Shown here one piece after another: positions 18,239-28,429 of a stretch of 64,000 bases of DNA. The notes under the pieces were generated by a model that saw only the letters and a program-made list of their open reading frames with translations, had not been told where the DNA came from and did not search any database. Positions within the stretch are counted from its first letter, which is position 1, and each line of letters opens with the position of its first letter. Source of the DNA: Enterobacter sp. C2 (GTDB taxonomy: Bacteria; Pseudomonadota; Gammaproteobacteria; Enterobacterales; Enterobacteriaceae); the NCBI RefSeq assembly GCF_019880405.1, contig NZ_CP082269.1, positions 3,658,001-3,722,000 of the forward strand, given 5' to 3'. The position numbers and the translations under genes are program-made.

Positions 18239-19609
18239 TTATTTACTGACCACTACCAGCTTCTGGTTCACGAACTCTTTGATCCCCAGATCCGACAGCT
18301 CGCGGCCAAAGCCGGAGCGCTTGACGCCGCCGAACGGCAGTTCCGGTGCGGTATCAGTCAGGGAGTTGATGTAAACCATCCCGGTCTCGATACGTGACGC
18401 CAGGGCTTTTGCCCGGTCGATATTCTGGCTGAAGATAGCGCCGCCCAGGCCGTAGTTTGAGTCGTTCGCCAGCTGCACCACCTCCTCGTCGTCTTTGACC
18501 ACGTAAATCTGCGCCACCGGGCCAAAGAACTCTTCGAAATAAGCCGGATTGTCGCGAGTGATGTGGGTCAGGATCGTCGGCTCAAAGAAGTTGCCTTCGC
18601 GCTCAACGGGCTTACCGCCAAAGTGCAGCGTCGCACCGTTTTTCACCGCCTCGTTAACCTGTTTGGTCAGGGTTTCCAGTGCGTCCTTCGACGACAGCGG
18701 GCCTAAGGTAGTGGACTCATCCATCGGGTCGCCAATTTTCACTTGGCGGAAGGCGTCGGTGTATTTCTCAAGGAACTTATCGGCAATCGACTCCTGCACA
18801 ATAAAACGCTTCGCGGCGGTACAGACCTGCCCGGCGTTCTGCAGACGTGCGGTGACGCCTACCTCAACGGCCTTATCCAGATCGCTGTCGTCCAGCACCA
18901 CAAAGACGTCGTTGCCGCCCAGCTCAAGAGTCGCTTTTTTCAGTTTTTTGGCCGCCTGCGCCGCTACCGCGCTGCCTGCGGTTTCAGAGCCGGTCAGCGC
19001 CACGCCCTGAACGCGATCGTCGGCAATGATATTGGACACCTGGTCCGAAGAGATAAACAGGTTAGTGTAAGCCCCCTCCGGCGCACCCGCATCCCGCACC
19101 AGCTGCTCGAAGATCTCCGCACAGTGCGGCACAATGCTGGCATGTTTAACGATAATCGGGTTACCGGCGGCCAGGTTCGGAGCCAGAACGCGCATCAGCT
19201 GATAGTAAGGGAAGTTCCACGGCTCGACCGCCATCAACACGCCGATGGGGTGATGCTCAACCCAGGCGTCGCCCAGATCGGAGTTGTATTTTACCGGCGC
19301 AAGGAAGGTACTGGCATTATCGGCGTAGTAGCGCGCAATGCTCGCACAGAGTTTGACTTCGCCGCGGCTCTGCTCGATCAGTTTGCCCATCTCCTGGGTG
19401 GCAATTTTCGCCAGCTCCTCGGAACGCTCCTCCAGCAGATTGGCAAGCTTAAGCAGCACAGGTAGACGCTTCTCGATATCGCCCTTTGACCATGAGGAGT
19501 GGTATAGCGCATCCGCTTTTTTCAGCGCCGCCTCGATATCCGCATCAGTATGGGACGGATACTCTTTAACAAGCTGATTTGTGAATGGATTCACTGTCTG
19601 ATAGGCCAT
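18239..19609 (-). CDS. Succinate-semialdehyde-type NAD(P) aldehyde dehydrogenase
   Basis: A 456-residue aldehyde dehydrogenase of the GabD/Sad group, which oxidises succinate semialdehyde and similar aldehydes. Visible elements are the N-terminal MAYQTVNPFTNQLVKEYPSH, the proton-relay glutamate in TLELGGND, the catalytic cysteine in NAGQVCTAAKR, and the terminal PFGGVKRSGFGRELSDLG. The ATG at 19609 is chosen because CAGGAGG stands before it; an in-frame ATG at 19684 would add 25 poorly conserved residues. Exact substrate is uncertain. Confidence 0.85.
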   Translation of the reverse strand: MAYQTVNPFTNQLVKEYPSHTDADIEAALKKADALYHSSWSKGDIEKRLPVLLKLANLLEERSEELAKIATQEMGKLIEQSRGEVKLCASIARYYADNASTFLAPVKYNSDLGDAWVEHHPIGVLMAVEPWNFPYYQLMRVLAPNLAAGNPIIVKHASIVPHCAEIFEQLVRDAGAPEGAYTNLFISSDQVSNIIADDRVQGVALTGSETAGSAVAAQAAKKLKKATLELGGNDVFVVLDDSDLDKAVEVGVTARLQNAGQVCTAAKRFIVQESIADKFLEKYTDAFRQVKIGDPMDESTTLGPLSSKDALETLTKQVNEAVKNGATLHFGGKPVEREGNFFEPTILTHITRDNPAYFEEFFGPVAQIYVVKDDEEVVQLANDSNYGLGGAIFSQNIDRAKALASRIETGMVYINSLTDTAPELPFGGVKRSGFGRELSDLGIKEFVNQKLVVVSK

Positions 19610-19831
19610 CTCAAATACCTCCTGGTTAGCAGTAAAAGATGCTGATAAGGATAATAAGGGTAGTTGAGATGCGTGATGGTGCATGGATTATCCGGCATAA
19701 ACAGACGGTTCCGAGTGCTCTGCAAAGCAGAGAATAGCCCAGCGTTTGCACGATAGTACGTTCAGCTTCTACGCTTAAACGCATGGATAAAATCACTGGC
19801 TATTCATCACGACAAGGCATCGGGAGCGATC

Positions 19832-20353
19832 ATGAGTGAAGCGACTATTCGCGGTATGGACCATATCGGCATTACCGTACCGGACATCAAGCAGGCAACC
19901 ACCTTCTTCTGTGCCGCCCTGGGTGCAGAGCTGCTCTATGAGTCTGTCTCTATTGGTCAGGAGATTGATCAGGACGCCCAGCAGCACACGCTGCGACTTG
20001 CTCCGGGCACCCAAGTGAAAGCGGTCAGGATGCTGAAACTGCAGAACGGTCCGGGCATTGAGCTGTTTGAGATGCAGGGGCCGGATCAGGATCGCCCCCA
20101 GCGGGCCAGCGATTATGGCCTGCAACATTTTGCGGTCTATACCGATAATATCGAGCAGGCAACGAAGCGCTTCGAGGAGGCTGGCGGCAAGATGTTCACC
20201 GAGCCCAAGCCGCTTACCTTCCCTACCGAGTATGGCGACGGCAATCAGTTCTGCTACGGCAGCACGCCCTGGGGCGGCATCGTAGAGTTTATCTCCCGAC
20301 CCTCGCCGATGCCCTACGAGAAAGAGACCACCTCACGGCGCTGGAAACCCTGA
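19832..20353 (+). CDS. VOC-family (glyoxalase/dioxygenase superfamily) protein
   Basis: A 173-residue protein with paired beta-alpha-beta-beta-beta units of the vicinal oxygen chelate fold. MDHIGITVPDIKQATTFFC opens the first and LQHFAVYTDNIEQATKRFE the second; the likely metal ligands are the histidines in these strands and E in GGIVEFIS. Substrate cannot be told from sequence. It is divergent from the aldehyde dehydrogenase across a 220-base gap and followed closely by yjiN. Confidence 0.8.
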   Translation: MSEATIRGMDHIGITVPDIKQATTFFCAALGAELLYESVSIGQEIDQDAQQHTLRLAPGTQVKAVRMLKLQNGPGIELFEMQGPDQDRPQRASDYGLQHFAVYTDNIEQATKRFEEAGGKMFTEPKPLTFPTEYGDGNQFCYGSTPWGGIVEFISRPSPMPYEKETTSRRWKP

Positions 20354-20394
20354 TCGGGATTTCTATTTAGTCGTCAGGGATCTATGATGAGTAG

Positions 20395-21666
20395 ATGGAT
20401 AAATTAGCCGAACTTAAACGCGCCAAGCGCCTGGCCCTGTCGCTGCTGCTGATCGCCGCGGCGACCTTTGCTGCCACCCTTTTTCTGCCGCCCACCCGTC
20501 TGGTAGGTGCAGTGAAGGCCGTCGCCGAAGCGGCAATGGTCGGCGCGCTGGCCGACTGGTTTGCGGTAGTGGCGCTGTTTCGCCGCGTGCCGCTGCCCTT
20601 CATTTCTCGCCATACGGCGATCATTCCCCGAAATCAGGAGCGGATCGGCGACAATCTTGGCATTTTTGTGCAGGAGAAGTTTCTTGATACCCAGTCGCTG
20701 ATCGCGCTGATTCGCCGTCACGAGCCCGCATTGATGATCGGCACCTGGTTCAGCCAGCCGGATAATGCCCGCCGGGTGGGTCAGCACCTGTTGCAGGTGA
20801 TGAGCGGCTTTCTCGATCTTACCGACGATGCCCGTATCCAGAACTTGCTCAAGCGCGCCGTGCACAAGGCGATCGACAAGGTCGATCTCTCTGGCACTAC
20901 CGCGCTGGTGCTGGAGAGCCTGACTAAAAACAACCGTCATCAGGTGCTACTGGACTCGCTGATCGCCCAGCTGTTGACGCTGATCCAGCGCCAGAGCACC
21001 CGCGACTTTATTGCCCACCATATTGTGCGCTGGCTGAAGACCGAGCATCCCCGTAAGGCGATGCTGCTGCCTACCGAGTGGCTGGGAGAGCAGAGCGCAG
21101 AGATGGTCTCCAGCGCGGTGAACTCCCTGCTGGATGACATCAGTCACGACCAGGGCCACCAGATCCGTCAGGCCTTTGACAAAGCCACCCTGAAGCTTAT
21201 CGAACGGCTGAAGAACGATCCAGAGATGGCCGCCCGCGCCGAGAGCACCAAGACCTACCTGAAAGAGGACGAAGCGTTTAACCGCTATCTGGGTGAGCTG
21301 TGGGGAGATCTGCGCAACTGGCTGAAGGCCGATATGGAGAGTGAAAACTCAAAAGTGCAGCTGCGCATTGCCGAGGCCGGACAGTGGTTTGGCGAAACGC
21401 TGGTAGCGGACGACGCCCTGCGCGCCTCGTTTAATCAGCACCTTGAGCAGGCCGCCCGCAGCGTGGCCCCGGAGTTTGCCCAGTTCCTCACCCGTCACAT
21501 CAGCGATACGGTCAAGAGCTGGGATGCAAAAGAGATGTCGCAGCAGATCGAGCTCAACATCGGCAAAGATCTGCAGTTTATCCGCGTCAACGGCACGCTG
21601 GTGGGCGGTACCATTGGACTGATCCTCTGGCTCCTGTCGCAGCTGCCGGGGCTATTTGCTGGCTGA
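20395..21666 (+). CDS. yjiN: YjiN, DUF445 membrane-anchored protein
   Basis: A 423-residue DUF445 protein matching E. coli YjiN. There are membrane segments at each end (about 14-32 and 400-420, [20 protein letters not shown]) with the conserved motif [20 protein letters not shown] after the first. The long middle part is helical. DUF445 proteins have no agreed biochemical role. It lies in the E. coli-like order between yjiR and symE/hsd. Confidence 0.88.
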   Translation: MDKLAELKRAKRLALSLLLIAAATFAATLFLPPTRLVGAVKAVAEAAMVGALADWFAVVALFRRVPLPFISRHTAIIPRNQERIGDNLGIFVQEKFLDTQSLIALIRRHEPALMIGTWFSQPDNARRVGQHLLQVMSGFLDLTDDARIQNLLKRAVHKAIDKVDLSGTTALVLESLTKNNRHQVLLDSLIAQLLTLIQRQSTRDFIAHHIVRWLKTEHPRKAMLLPTEWLGEQSAEMVSSAVNSLLDDISHDQGHQIRQAFDKATLKLIERLKNDPEMAARAESTKTYLKEDEAFNRYLGELWGDLRNWLKADMESENSKVQLRIAEAGQWFGETLVADDALRASFNQHLEQAARSVAPEFAQFLTRHISDTVKSWDAKEMSQQIELNIGKDLQFIRVNGTLVGGTIGLILWLLSQLPGLFAG

Positions 21667-22737
21667 TTAGGCTGGCGGCGGTATCACGTAGCGCGTTGCC
21701 GCGAAGCGGTTGAGCAGCAGGTGGACCAGGAATACCAGCGTCAGAGTAATGAACAGCGACACGGTGACCGAGACGATACGGTAGAGATCGCTGAACACCA
21801 GGTCCTGATTAGGGTGCATATTCTGGCCGAACATGATCCCAAGGGTGGTGATGCTGGCAAAGCCCACGCCCGCCCCCACCTTCTCCATGGTATGCAGTCG
21901 CGCACCAATCCCCAGACCGAGACAGATCAGCGGCATCATCAGCAGCATATGGCTGCTGTGATCGTAGAGCACCAGCTGGATCAGCAGAATATAGACGCAC
22001 CCCAGCACCACGCCCGCGATTCGCCATATTGAGCTGAGTACCGCGCCACGATAGCTCATCGGGAAGAGGCTGAGCACGCCCGCCATCAGCGCCGACAGCG
22101 AGTCGCTGAGGTTACACACCTGGAAAACGATAAAGATCACCGTTGCCACGGTCCCGGAGAGCAGAGACTCATGACGGATGCGGGCAGCGTCTTTCTCGAT
22201 AACCGGCGGGCGCATACGCGGCTCGACGTCCGGGATCAGGTAGTGCAGCAGTGCGCTCAGACAGACCGCCATCACGCAGGCCTCAATATTCGAGAAGAAC
22301 AGCACGTGCCAGTCGTTAGTGGGATAGCTCATAAAGTTGAGCATCGTGCTCTGGCACACCACGCCCATCGAACCGAAGAGAAACAGCGGCCCCTGGCTCA
22401 TAAAGCGAAAGCGCACCACGTACAGGGCAAAGACCACCAGCGTCATGATCACCGGCCACTGCGACAGAAAGCCGATGATCAGCACCATCTCAATGCAGTT
22501 GATGACCGAGCTGAAGATAAACTGCCTCGCCACGTGGCCATTGAAGACCGGCACCAGCGACATCAGCATCAGCGGATAGACCACAAAGAAGACGCCGTAC
22601 TGAACGTTGTAGAAGCTCGAAATGCTTAGGGCCAGCGTCCCTGCCAGCGCAATACGCAGCGTCTGGCGGAAATCGTTCGCCGAGTAGACGACCTTGTCGT
22701 GAGGCGAAAAAACGCGGGCCAGCGTACTAATAGACAT
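21667..22737 (-). CDS. DUF2955/FUSC-like membrane protein of an efflux pair
   Basis: A 356-residue inner-membrane protein with about eight to ten hydrophobic segments, of the DUF2955 group related to aromatic-acid exporters (AaeB/FUSC). The start MSISTLARVFSPHDKV at 22737 is used because the frame upstream is antisense filler overlapping the HlyD gene. It overlaps the HlyD-type gene by 11 bases and so forms a two-component exporter with it. The substrate is unknown; detergents, dyes or organic acids are typical. Confidence 0.78.
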   Translation of the reverse strand: MSISTLARVFSPHDKVVYSANDFRQTLRIALAGTLALSISSFYNVQYGVFFVVYPLMLMSLVPVFNGHVARQFIFSSVINCIEMVLIIGFLSQWPVIMTLVVFALYVVRFRFMSQGPLFLFGSMGVVCQSTMLNFMSYPTNDWHVLFFSNIEACVMAVCLSALLHYLIPDVEPRMRPPVIEKDAARIRHESLLSGTVATVIFIVFQVCNLSDSLSALMAGVLSLFPMSYRGAVLSSIWRIAGVVLGCVYILLIQLVLYDHSSHMLLMMPLICLGLGIGARLHTMEKVGAGVGFASITTLGIMFGQNMHPNQDLVFSDLYRIVSVTVSLFITLTLVFLVHLLLNRFAATRYVIPPPA

Positions 22738-23794
22738 AATGCAGCAAACTAACCAGGTGGATTTGCAGGCCGGAGAAGAAGTGGGCAAACGGCCCTTCGC
22801 TGTTGTAGAGCTGAACGGTGGCGCGCGCGCCGGTCGGCAGCGGCTGCGCCAGCGGTTCGTCCAGCACCACGTGGATACGCATCCGCTGAGCATCGCGCAC
22901 CCAGCGGTTAGAGGTTTCCGGCTGGGATAGCTCGCCGTTCACCGCCTCCTGGCCCGCCAGGATCCCGGCGTCGCGGGAGGTGACCCGGGCGTGGAACACC
23001 TGCCCCGGCAGCGCATCAAAGACCACCGCGGCATCCGTCCCCGGTTTCGTATGGCGCAGGCTCTTCTCACGGAAGTCGGCCACGATATCGGTGTTATTGC
23101 TCACCAGCGCCAGCGCTGCCGATCCGGCAGAGGCGTACCAGCCGGGGCTAAGCTGCAGGTTGCTGATGGTGCCATCCGCTTCAGCGCGGATCTGCGTCCA
23201 GCCAAGGTTAAGCTGCGCCTCTTCCAGCGCGTTCTGGTACTTCTGTAGGGTAACGTTATGGCCATCGTCCCGATCGCCGCGCTGAATGTGCAGCGCGCGG
23301 ATGTTTGCCTGTAGGTTACTGACCGCTTGCTCGCTGGACTGCCACGCGGTGCGAACCTTATCGAGATCCTGCTGGGAGACGTTCTGCGTGGTGCTCAGAC
23401 GCTGATAGCGATCGAAGGTGGCCTTATCGTTACGGGCGGTAAGCTGGGCGCTGGTCAGGCTCGCCTGCGAGGCGGCAATCTGCGCATCCAGCTGCTGGTT
23501 GGTCAGATGCGCCTGCCGCAGCGCAATCTGTGCCGCCTCGACGCGGTTGATAAACGGCGTGCGGTCGAGCTCAAACAGCAGATCGCCCTTCTTCACCTGG
23601 CTGTTGTTATGCACGTAGACCTGGGCGACATAACCCGAGACGCGGGCGGAAACGGGCGATACCACGCGCATCACGGTGGAGTCCGGCGTCAGCGGGATCC
23701 AGATATCCGCAACGATAAAATAGACAAACATCAGCAGGAAAGAGGCAATACTGACCCTTACCCAGCGGGCGAATTTTTGTTCAGGCGTCATCAT
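22727..23794 (-). CDS. HlyD/EmrA-type membrane fusion (periplasmic adaptor) protein
   Basis: A 355-residue adaptor. One N-terminal membrane segment (about 13-32) leads to a lipoyl/beta-barrel half-motif (VSPVSARVSGYVAQVYVHNN), a long coiled-coil hairpin with many Gln and Ala (about 85-190), and the second half-motif. It bridges the inner-membrane DUF2955 protein encoded next with an outer-membrane channel. It is the first gene of the pair, divergent from crfC. Confidence 0.85.
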   Translation of the reverse strand: MMTPEQKFARWVRVSIASFLLMFVYFIVADIWIPLTPDSTVMRVVSPVSARVSGYVAQVYVHNNSQVKKGDLLFELDRTPFINRVEAAQIALRQAHLTNQQLDAQIAASQASLTSAQLTARNDKATFDRYQRLSTTQNVSQQDLDKVRTAWQSSEQAVSNLQANIRALHIQRGDRDDGHNVTLQKYQNALEEAQLNLGWTQIRAEADGTISNLQLSPGWYASAGSAALALVSNNTDIVADFREKSLRHTKPGTDAAVVFDALPGQVFHARVTSRDAGILAGQEAVNGELSQPETSNRWVRDAQRMRIHVVLDEPLAQPLPTGARATVQLYNSEGPFAHFFSGLQIHLVSLLHYVY

Positions 23795-24053
23795 AATTAT
23801 TATGTCTTACGGTGTTAGTGCAGGTGATGCAGCGGCGCACCAGGCATGCCAGCGGCGTCGGTTGACAAAAGCGGGGTAAGCTAATGCTTATCAGGGAAAC
23901 TATCAAGAAATGAACAGGTAAAGAGCATGGAATGCGAAAGGCCTGCCCCTGCTAATTCTTATAGGTAATCTTGACACAACCTGTCACTACGCTAGCGTAA
24001 TCTCCTTTTGCCCTTTGGCCACAGCAATTTAGTCAACTTGAACAGGGACTACC

Positions 24054-26441
24054 ATGCACGAAAACAATATCGAGCTTCTGAATCTCGAAGCGCAGCGACT
24101 GCTGGATCTGAATATCGATCTGCTGCAGGAGATGCTTAACAGACCCAACGTACTCGAAGAGCAGCAGGATAATGATAAAAAACAGCTTTTCGATCGCAGC
24201 AGGGCAGAAAAACGCGTTGAAGAGCTGAAAGGCGAGCGGAGTAAAATCAGCCGCAAAGAGGTAGTCCTTGCCATTGTCGGCACCATGAAGGCGGGCAAAT
24301 CGACGACCATTAATGCCATCGTCGGTAAAGAGATCCTGCCGAACCGCGACCGCCCGATGACAGCCATCCCCACATTGATTCGCCACAAGGCGGGTAAAAA
24401 AACGCCCGAGCTTCACCTCAAGCACCTCGATCCTATTCAACAGTTGCTGGCTGCTTTGACCCAGACCGCACGCACTCCAGCCGGTGAAAAGCAGATCCGT
24501 GCTATTCAGGCTGACGAAGACAACAAACACCTGCTCGATATTATGCATAGCAGCAATGCATGGTGCAGCTCTGCTCACCATGGTGAAAAAGAGATCTTCG
24601 AGTTCCTGAAAAACCTCAACGATCTGGTGCGCCTGGCTACGCTGCTCAACGCTGAGTTCCCGTTTGATGCTTACAGCCAAGTCGACAATCTGCCGGTGAT
24701 TGAGGTGGAGTTCTCCCATCTTACCGGAATGGATGCCAGCCACGGCACGCTGACCCTGCTGGATACGCCGGGGCCAAACGAAGCGGGCCAGGCGCACCTG
24801 CATACCATGATGCGCGACCAGCTGCAGAAGGCCTCGGCAGTGCTGGCAGTCATGGACTATACGCAGATGAAGTCGGAAGCGGACGACAAGGTACGTCAGG
24901 AGATTAACGACATCGCTGACGTTACCGCAGGCCGTCTGTTTATTTTGGTGAACAAGTTTGATCAGAAGAACCGTAACGGCAGCAGCGAAGAGACCGTTAA
25001 GCTGAGCGTTCCTGCGATGATGCGCAGCGGCGTTATCACCTCCGACCGCGTTTATCCTGGCTCTGCCAACCGGGCCTACCTGGCGAACCGGGTACGTACC
25101 GTACTGAGCGAGTCCGATTCCCTGCCGGAAAATGAAGACTGGGTAAACGACTTTGGTGAGATGGCGTTTGGCGGCATGTGGGAAGAGACGCCGTTGGATG
25201 ATAAAGAGTCTTTCCTTAAACAGGCCGATTATTTCTGGAAAAAGTCCAAATTTGAACAGCTGCTTAGCGAAGTCGTGCAGTCTGCCCACGCTAAAGCCGC
25301 GGCGCTGGCAGTTGACTCTGCCGCCTCTAAGCTGGTGCAGAACGCCGAGAATACGCATGAGTATCTCTCTCTGCGCCATCAGGGGATGGTTGCCGACATT
25401 CAGAATCTGCAAGATCAGATCAACGGTCTGCTGAGCGACATCAGCAACATTAAATCAGCTCAGAAGACGGTTAATAACGAGGTTACTGCCGCCAAAAAAA
25501 ACATCAGCAAAGAGACGCAGGTCCTGCTGGAGAACGTCAGCCACAAACTCACCGGCGAACTTGATCACTTTTTTGAAAAGGGCAAAGACGAAGAGGAGAG
25601 ACTGGATCTGGGAAGTCTTATCGAGCCTGTTACAAATGGCGTTTTTGGTAAACTCTTCGGTTCGCTTCTTGTCCCCAGTAGTACCAAAAAACCGGTATTC
25701 GACAAGAACAACCCGGTGATCCAGTTTGAGAGCCACGGCGAGGCGCAGGCATTTGCCAGCGACATTGAAAAGACGGTACTGACCATACTTCAGCAGGCAG
25801 AGCAGGAGATCAAAACGCCGCTGACCGATATTGTCCGCGAGATCGAGCAGAGCTTCCACGGTAACGCCATGCAGGCGGTCGATGATATTGCCGGTCAGAT
25901 TAACGATCGTCTACAGGATGGCGGCTTTAGCGTCAAGATTACCTTCCCTAACGTGGAAAACCTCCGAACCTCACTCTCAGTTACCAGCCAGATGGGCGAG
26001 TTTCTTGAAGAGAAGAGCTTTAGCAAAACGCGCCGTCGTCGCAGCAGCGGTGCGTGGGGTACGGTCTGTGGCTGGTTCGGCACCGACGACTGGGGCTGGG
26101 AGGAGTACACCGAAACCGTCCAGCGCACCGTTATCGACATGAACAAGATCCGTAGCGCGGTCAGCAAGCAGGCTGATGAGCATTTCAGGGCGCTTAACGA
26201 TGAAATTGAGAAAGGCATTACGAGACCGATCGTCACGAAAATTGGCGAATTCTTTAGCGAATTCAAAGCAAAAGTCGAGCAGCTGCGCAATACCTTAATC
26301 AAAAGCAAGCAGGATCATGAGAGCAACAAGCTTGTTAAAGAGGAGCTTACTGACCACCTTATGGTGCTTCAGCAGCGCACCCCGGAGCTGTTGCTGGACA
26401 GCAAAGCCTTAAAAGCAGATCTGGAGCCGATGCTGAAATGA
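24054..26441 (+). CDS. crfC: CrfC (YjdA), dynamin-like GTPase
   Basis: A 795-residue dynamin-like protein resembling E. coli CrfC/YjdA (742 residues). The P-loop is GTMKAGKSTTINAIV at about residues 76-90. The other GTPase motifs are LLDTPGPNEAGQ and VNKFDQK. The second half is long coiled coil. In E. coli CrfC binds the DNA polymerase clamp and helps nascent chromosomes colocalise. Its stop overlaps the next gene start as ATGA, so translation is coupled. Confidence 0.9.
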   Translation: MHENNIELLNLEAQRLLDLNIDLLQEMLNRPNVLEEQQDNDKKQLFDRSRAEKRVEELKGERSKISRKEVVLAIVGTMKAGKSTTINAIVGKEILPNRDRPMTAIPTLIRHKAGKKTPELHLKHLDPIQQLLAALTQTARTPAGEKQIRAIQADEDNKHLLDIMHSSNAWCSSAHHGEKEIFEFLKNLNDLVRLATLLNAEFPFDAYSQVDNLPVIEVEFSHLTGMDASHGTLTLLDTPGPNEAGQAHLHTMMRDQLQKASAVLAVMDYTQMKSEADDKVRQEINDIADVTAGRLFILVNKFDQKNRNGSSEETVKLSVPAMMRSGVITSDRVYPGSANRAYLANRVRTVLSESDSLPENEDWVNDFGEMAFGGMWEETPLDDKESFLKQADYFWKKSKFEQLLSEVVQSAHAKAAALAVDSAASKLVQNAENTHEYLSLRHQGMVADIQNLQDQINGLLSDISNIKSAQKTVNNEVTAAKKNISKETQVLLENVSHKLTGELDHFFEKGKDEEERLDLGSLIEPVTNGVFGKLFGSLLVPSSTKKPVFDKNNPVIQFESHGEAQAFASDIEKTVLTILQQAEQEIKTPLTDIVREIEQSFHGNAMQAVDDIAGQINDRLQDGGFSVKITFPNVENLRTSLSVTSQMGEFLEEKSFSKTRRRRSSGAWGTVCGWFGTDDWGWEEYTETVQRTVIDMNKIRSAVSKQADEHFRALNDEIEKGITRPIVTKIGEFFSEFKAKVEQLRNTLIKSKQDHESNKLVKEELTDHLMVLQQRTPELLLDSKALKADLEPMLK

Positions 26442-27340
26442 ACTCGCTAAAAGAAGCTTTTGCAGACAACGACGCATTTAACCTACTGGAGTGCGTTCCG
26501 GAGAAGTTTGTCGTCGATTTTGCCAATGGTATCGACGTGCTGGACGACCATCTGCGCAGCCAGCAGAACCGCTCCGCCTTTCAGCGCTTTAAAGAGGGGA
26601 TCAGCGGTAAAAGCTCTGCACGCCAGCAACAGGTCAATGCCACGCTACGGGACGGCGTAGAGGCCTCTCTAACGTGGCTGACCGAGCTGACCGGCTCGCT
26701 GGCAAAAAGTAACCTGGCGCTGGCCCACGTTAATACCCGCGTTAACCAGCTGAGGCTTGATACCGCTAAGCTGGCCAACTTCTCTGCCGACACCCACGAG
26801 CAGCTGCTGGATCTCTCCCGGCGAATCGACCTGCGCCTTAGCGATCTGGAGGAGCAGGTGCACCACATCAGCCTCCATCAGCGGGCGGACGCGCATATGG
26901 ATAACATTCTCTCCCGCTGGAGCGCGGGTCGCTACAACGACCTGCCGCTGCTGGGACGCTGTTATGCGGTGCTGGAAGAGCTACGCTGGGGCGCGTTTGG
27001 CGATATGATTCGCCAGGGGGATCGTCGCCAGAGCCTGCAGCTTTTAGATACCCTGAAAAACCGCGCGCAGGAGCAGCTGGCGCGTGACGGTAACGTTCAT
27101 CAGACCACACGCCTGGATACACAGTCCTGGCTGGCCTGGCAGACGAATCGTGCTGTAGAGAATAGCTGGCCAGAGACGATGAGCTGGATTGCCGACTGGT
27201 GTAACGTGGATACGCACCCAATAACCTGGTCGGTCACCCAGCGCTATGATGCCATGCCGAAACGGATGCCGCTTATTCTCTCCGCCGAGCGCATTACCGG
27301 GCCGCTAGTGAATGAAGTCTTTAACAGGGGGCACGCATGA
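26438..27340 (+). CDS. yjcZ: YjcZ, partner of CrfC
   Basis: A 300-residue soluble, mostly helical protein matching E. coli YjcZ (about 292 residues), which is likewise adjacent to crfC/yjdA. A coiled-coil stretch lies at about 85-150 (KSNLALAHVNTRVNQLRLD). No catalytic motif is seen. It overlaps crfC and the patatin gene by four bases on each side, so all three products are likely needed together. Confidence 0.82.
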   Translation: MNSLKEAFADNDAFNLLECVPEKFVVDFANGIDVLDDHLRSQQNRSAFQRFKEGISGKSSARQQQVNATLRDGVEASLTWLTELTGSLAKSNLALAHVNTRVNQLRLDTAKLANFSADTHEQLLDLSRRIDLRLSDLEEQVHHISLHQRADAHMDNILSRWSAGRYNDLPLLGRCYAVLEELRWGAFGDMIRQGDRRQSLQLLDTLKNRAQEQLARDGNVHQTTRLDTQSWLAWQTNRAVENSWPETMSWIADWCNVDTHPITWSVTQRYDAMPKRMPLILSAERITGPLVNEVFNRGHA

Positions 27341-28413
27341 CTCAGCAGATGAAAGTCGGTCTTGCCCTCTCCGGCGGCGGCGCAATTGGGGCTTATCAAG
27401 TCGGCGTTGTTAAGGCGCTGGCAGAGTCCGGCACCCAGATCCACGCCGTGGCAGGTGCCAGCATCGGGGCACTCAACGGCGCGATTGTCGCCTCCTCCCC
27501 CTCACTGACGCAGGCGGCAGCCAGGCTGGCTGAAGTATGGGAGCATCTCGGCGCAAATAGCCCGCTGATGGCGAATAAATCGGTCTATATCAAGCTGCTG
27601 GCGCAGGCCGCCTTTGCCTTTGGGCAGACCAACGTCCTGGGCCGGGCGGCGCAGCTGGTTGCAACGCTGGCGAGCAAAGCCAACGTGCTGCCGGACGGGT
27701 TAAGTGAGCTGGCAGATGACGCGCTGCTGTCCGATCAGCCGCTGGTGCAGCTGATGGAGCGCTATCTCGATACCGTTGCGCTAGCCAACGGCCTGCCGCT
27801 GTATGTCTCACTCTACCCTACCCAGGGTGGACTGGTGGATATCCTTAGCTGCCTGCGTGCAGAATTTGGCTTGGGCGAGACGGCAAAGTCGGTATTCCGG
27901 CATATCCAAAGCATGCCCATAGAGACGCAAAAGGAGGCGCTGCTGGCCTCTGCTGCGCTGCCGCTGCTGTTCAAGGCGCGCAGCGTTGATGGCGTACGCT
28001 ACAGCGATGGCGGCATGGGCGGCTGGTCGACCATGCAGGGCAATACGCCGGTGACGCCACTGGTTGAGGCGGGCTGCAACCTGATCGTTGTTACTCACCT
28101 CAGCGACGGATCGATGTGGGATCGCCATGCCTTCCCGGATACCACGATCATGGAGATCCGCCCGCGCAGCACCTTACGCCGCCACGACGGAACGCTGGGC
28201 GGAGCGAAAGATCTGCTGGGCTTTACCGCCAGCCACGTTAACTCCTGGATCGCGCAGGGGTACGAGGACACGCTCGCCACGGTGGCCCGCATCCAGGCAC
28301 CTTTGCAGGCGCGCCAGGCATTGCGGGACTCTTATGATGCGCTGGCCCTAAGCCAGGCGCAGGACCAGACGGCGGATGATGCACTGGCGAGCGCGATGGC
28401 AAGGATCAAGTAA
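27337..28413 (+). CDS. Patatin-like phospholipase
   Basis: A 358-residue patatin-family lipid acyl hydrolase. The oxyanion loop GGGAIGAYQVGVVKAL is at about residues 14-29, the nucleophile serine is in GASIGALNGAI, and the catalytic aspartate is in YSDGGMGGW. No signal peptide is present, so it acts on membranes from the cytosol. It is the third gene of the crfC-yjcZ operon and its start overlaps the yjcZ stop. Membrane hydrolysis together with a dynamin-like GTPase suggests a membrane-remodelling or defence role, which is inference. Confidence 0.88.
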   Translation: MTQQMKVGLALSGGGAIGAYQVGVVKALAESGTQIHAVAGASIGALNGAIVASSPSLTQAAARLAEVWEHLGANSPLMANKSVYIKLLAQAAFAFGQTNVLGRAAQLVATLASKANVLPDGLSELADDALLSDQPLVQLMERYLDTVALANGLPLYVSLYPTQGGLVDILSCLRAEFGLGETAKSVFRHIQSMPIETQKEALLASAALPLLFKARSVDGVRYSDGGMGGWSTMQGNTPVTPLVEAGCNLIVVTHLSDGSMWDRHAFPDTTIMEIRPRSTLRRHDGTLGGAKDLLGFTASHVNSWIAQGYEDTLATVARIQAPLQARQALRDSYDALALSQAQDQTADDALASAMARIK

Positions 28414-28429
28414 ACAACGCTCAACGCAG

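Noticed and set aside
24033-25412. 459-codon minus-strand frame opposite crfC
   Set aside because: Antisense shadow of a recognised gene; no ribosome site and no family-like composition.
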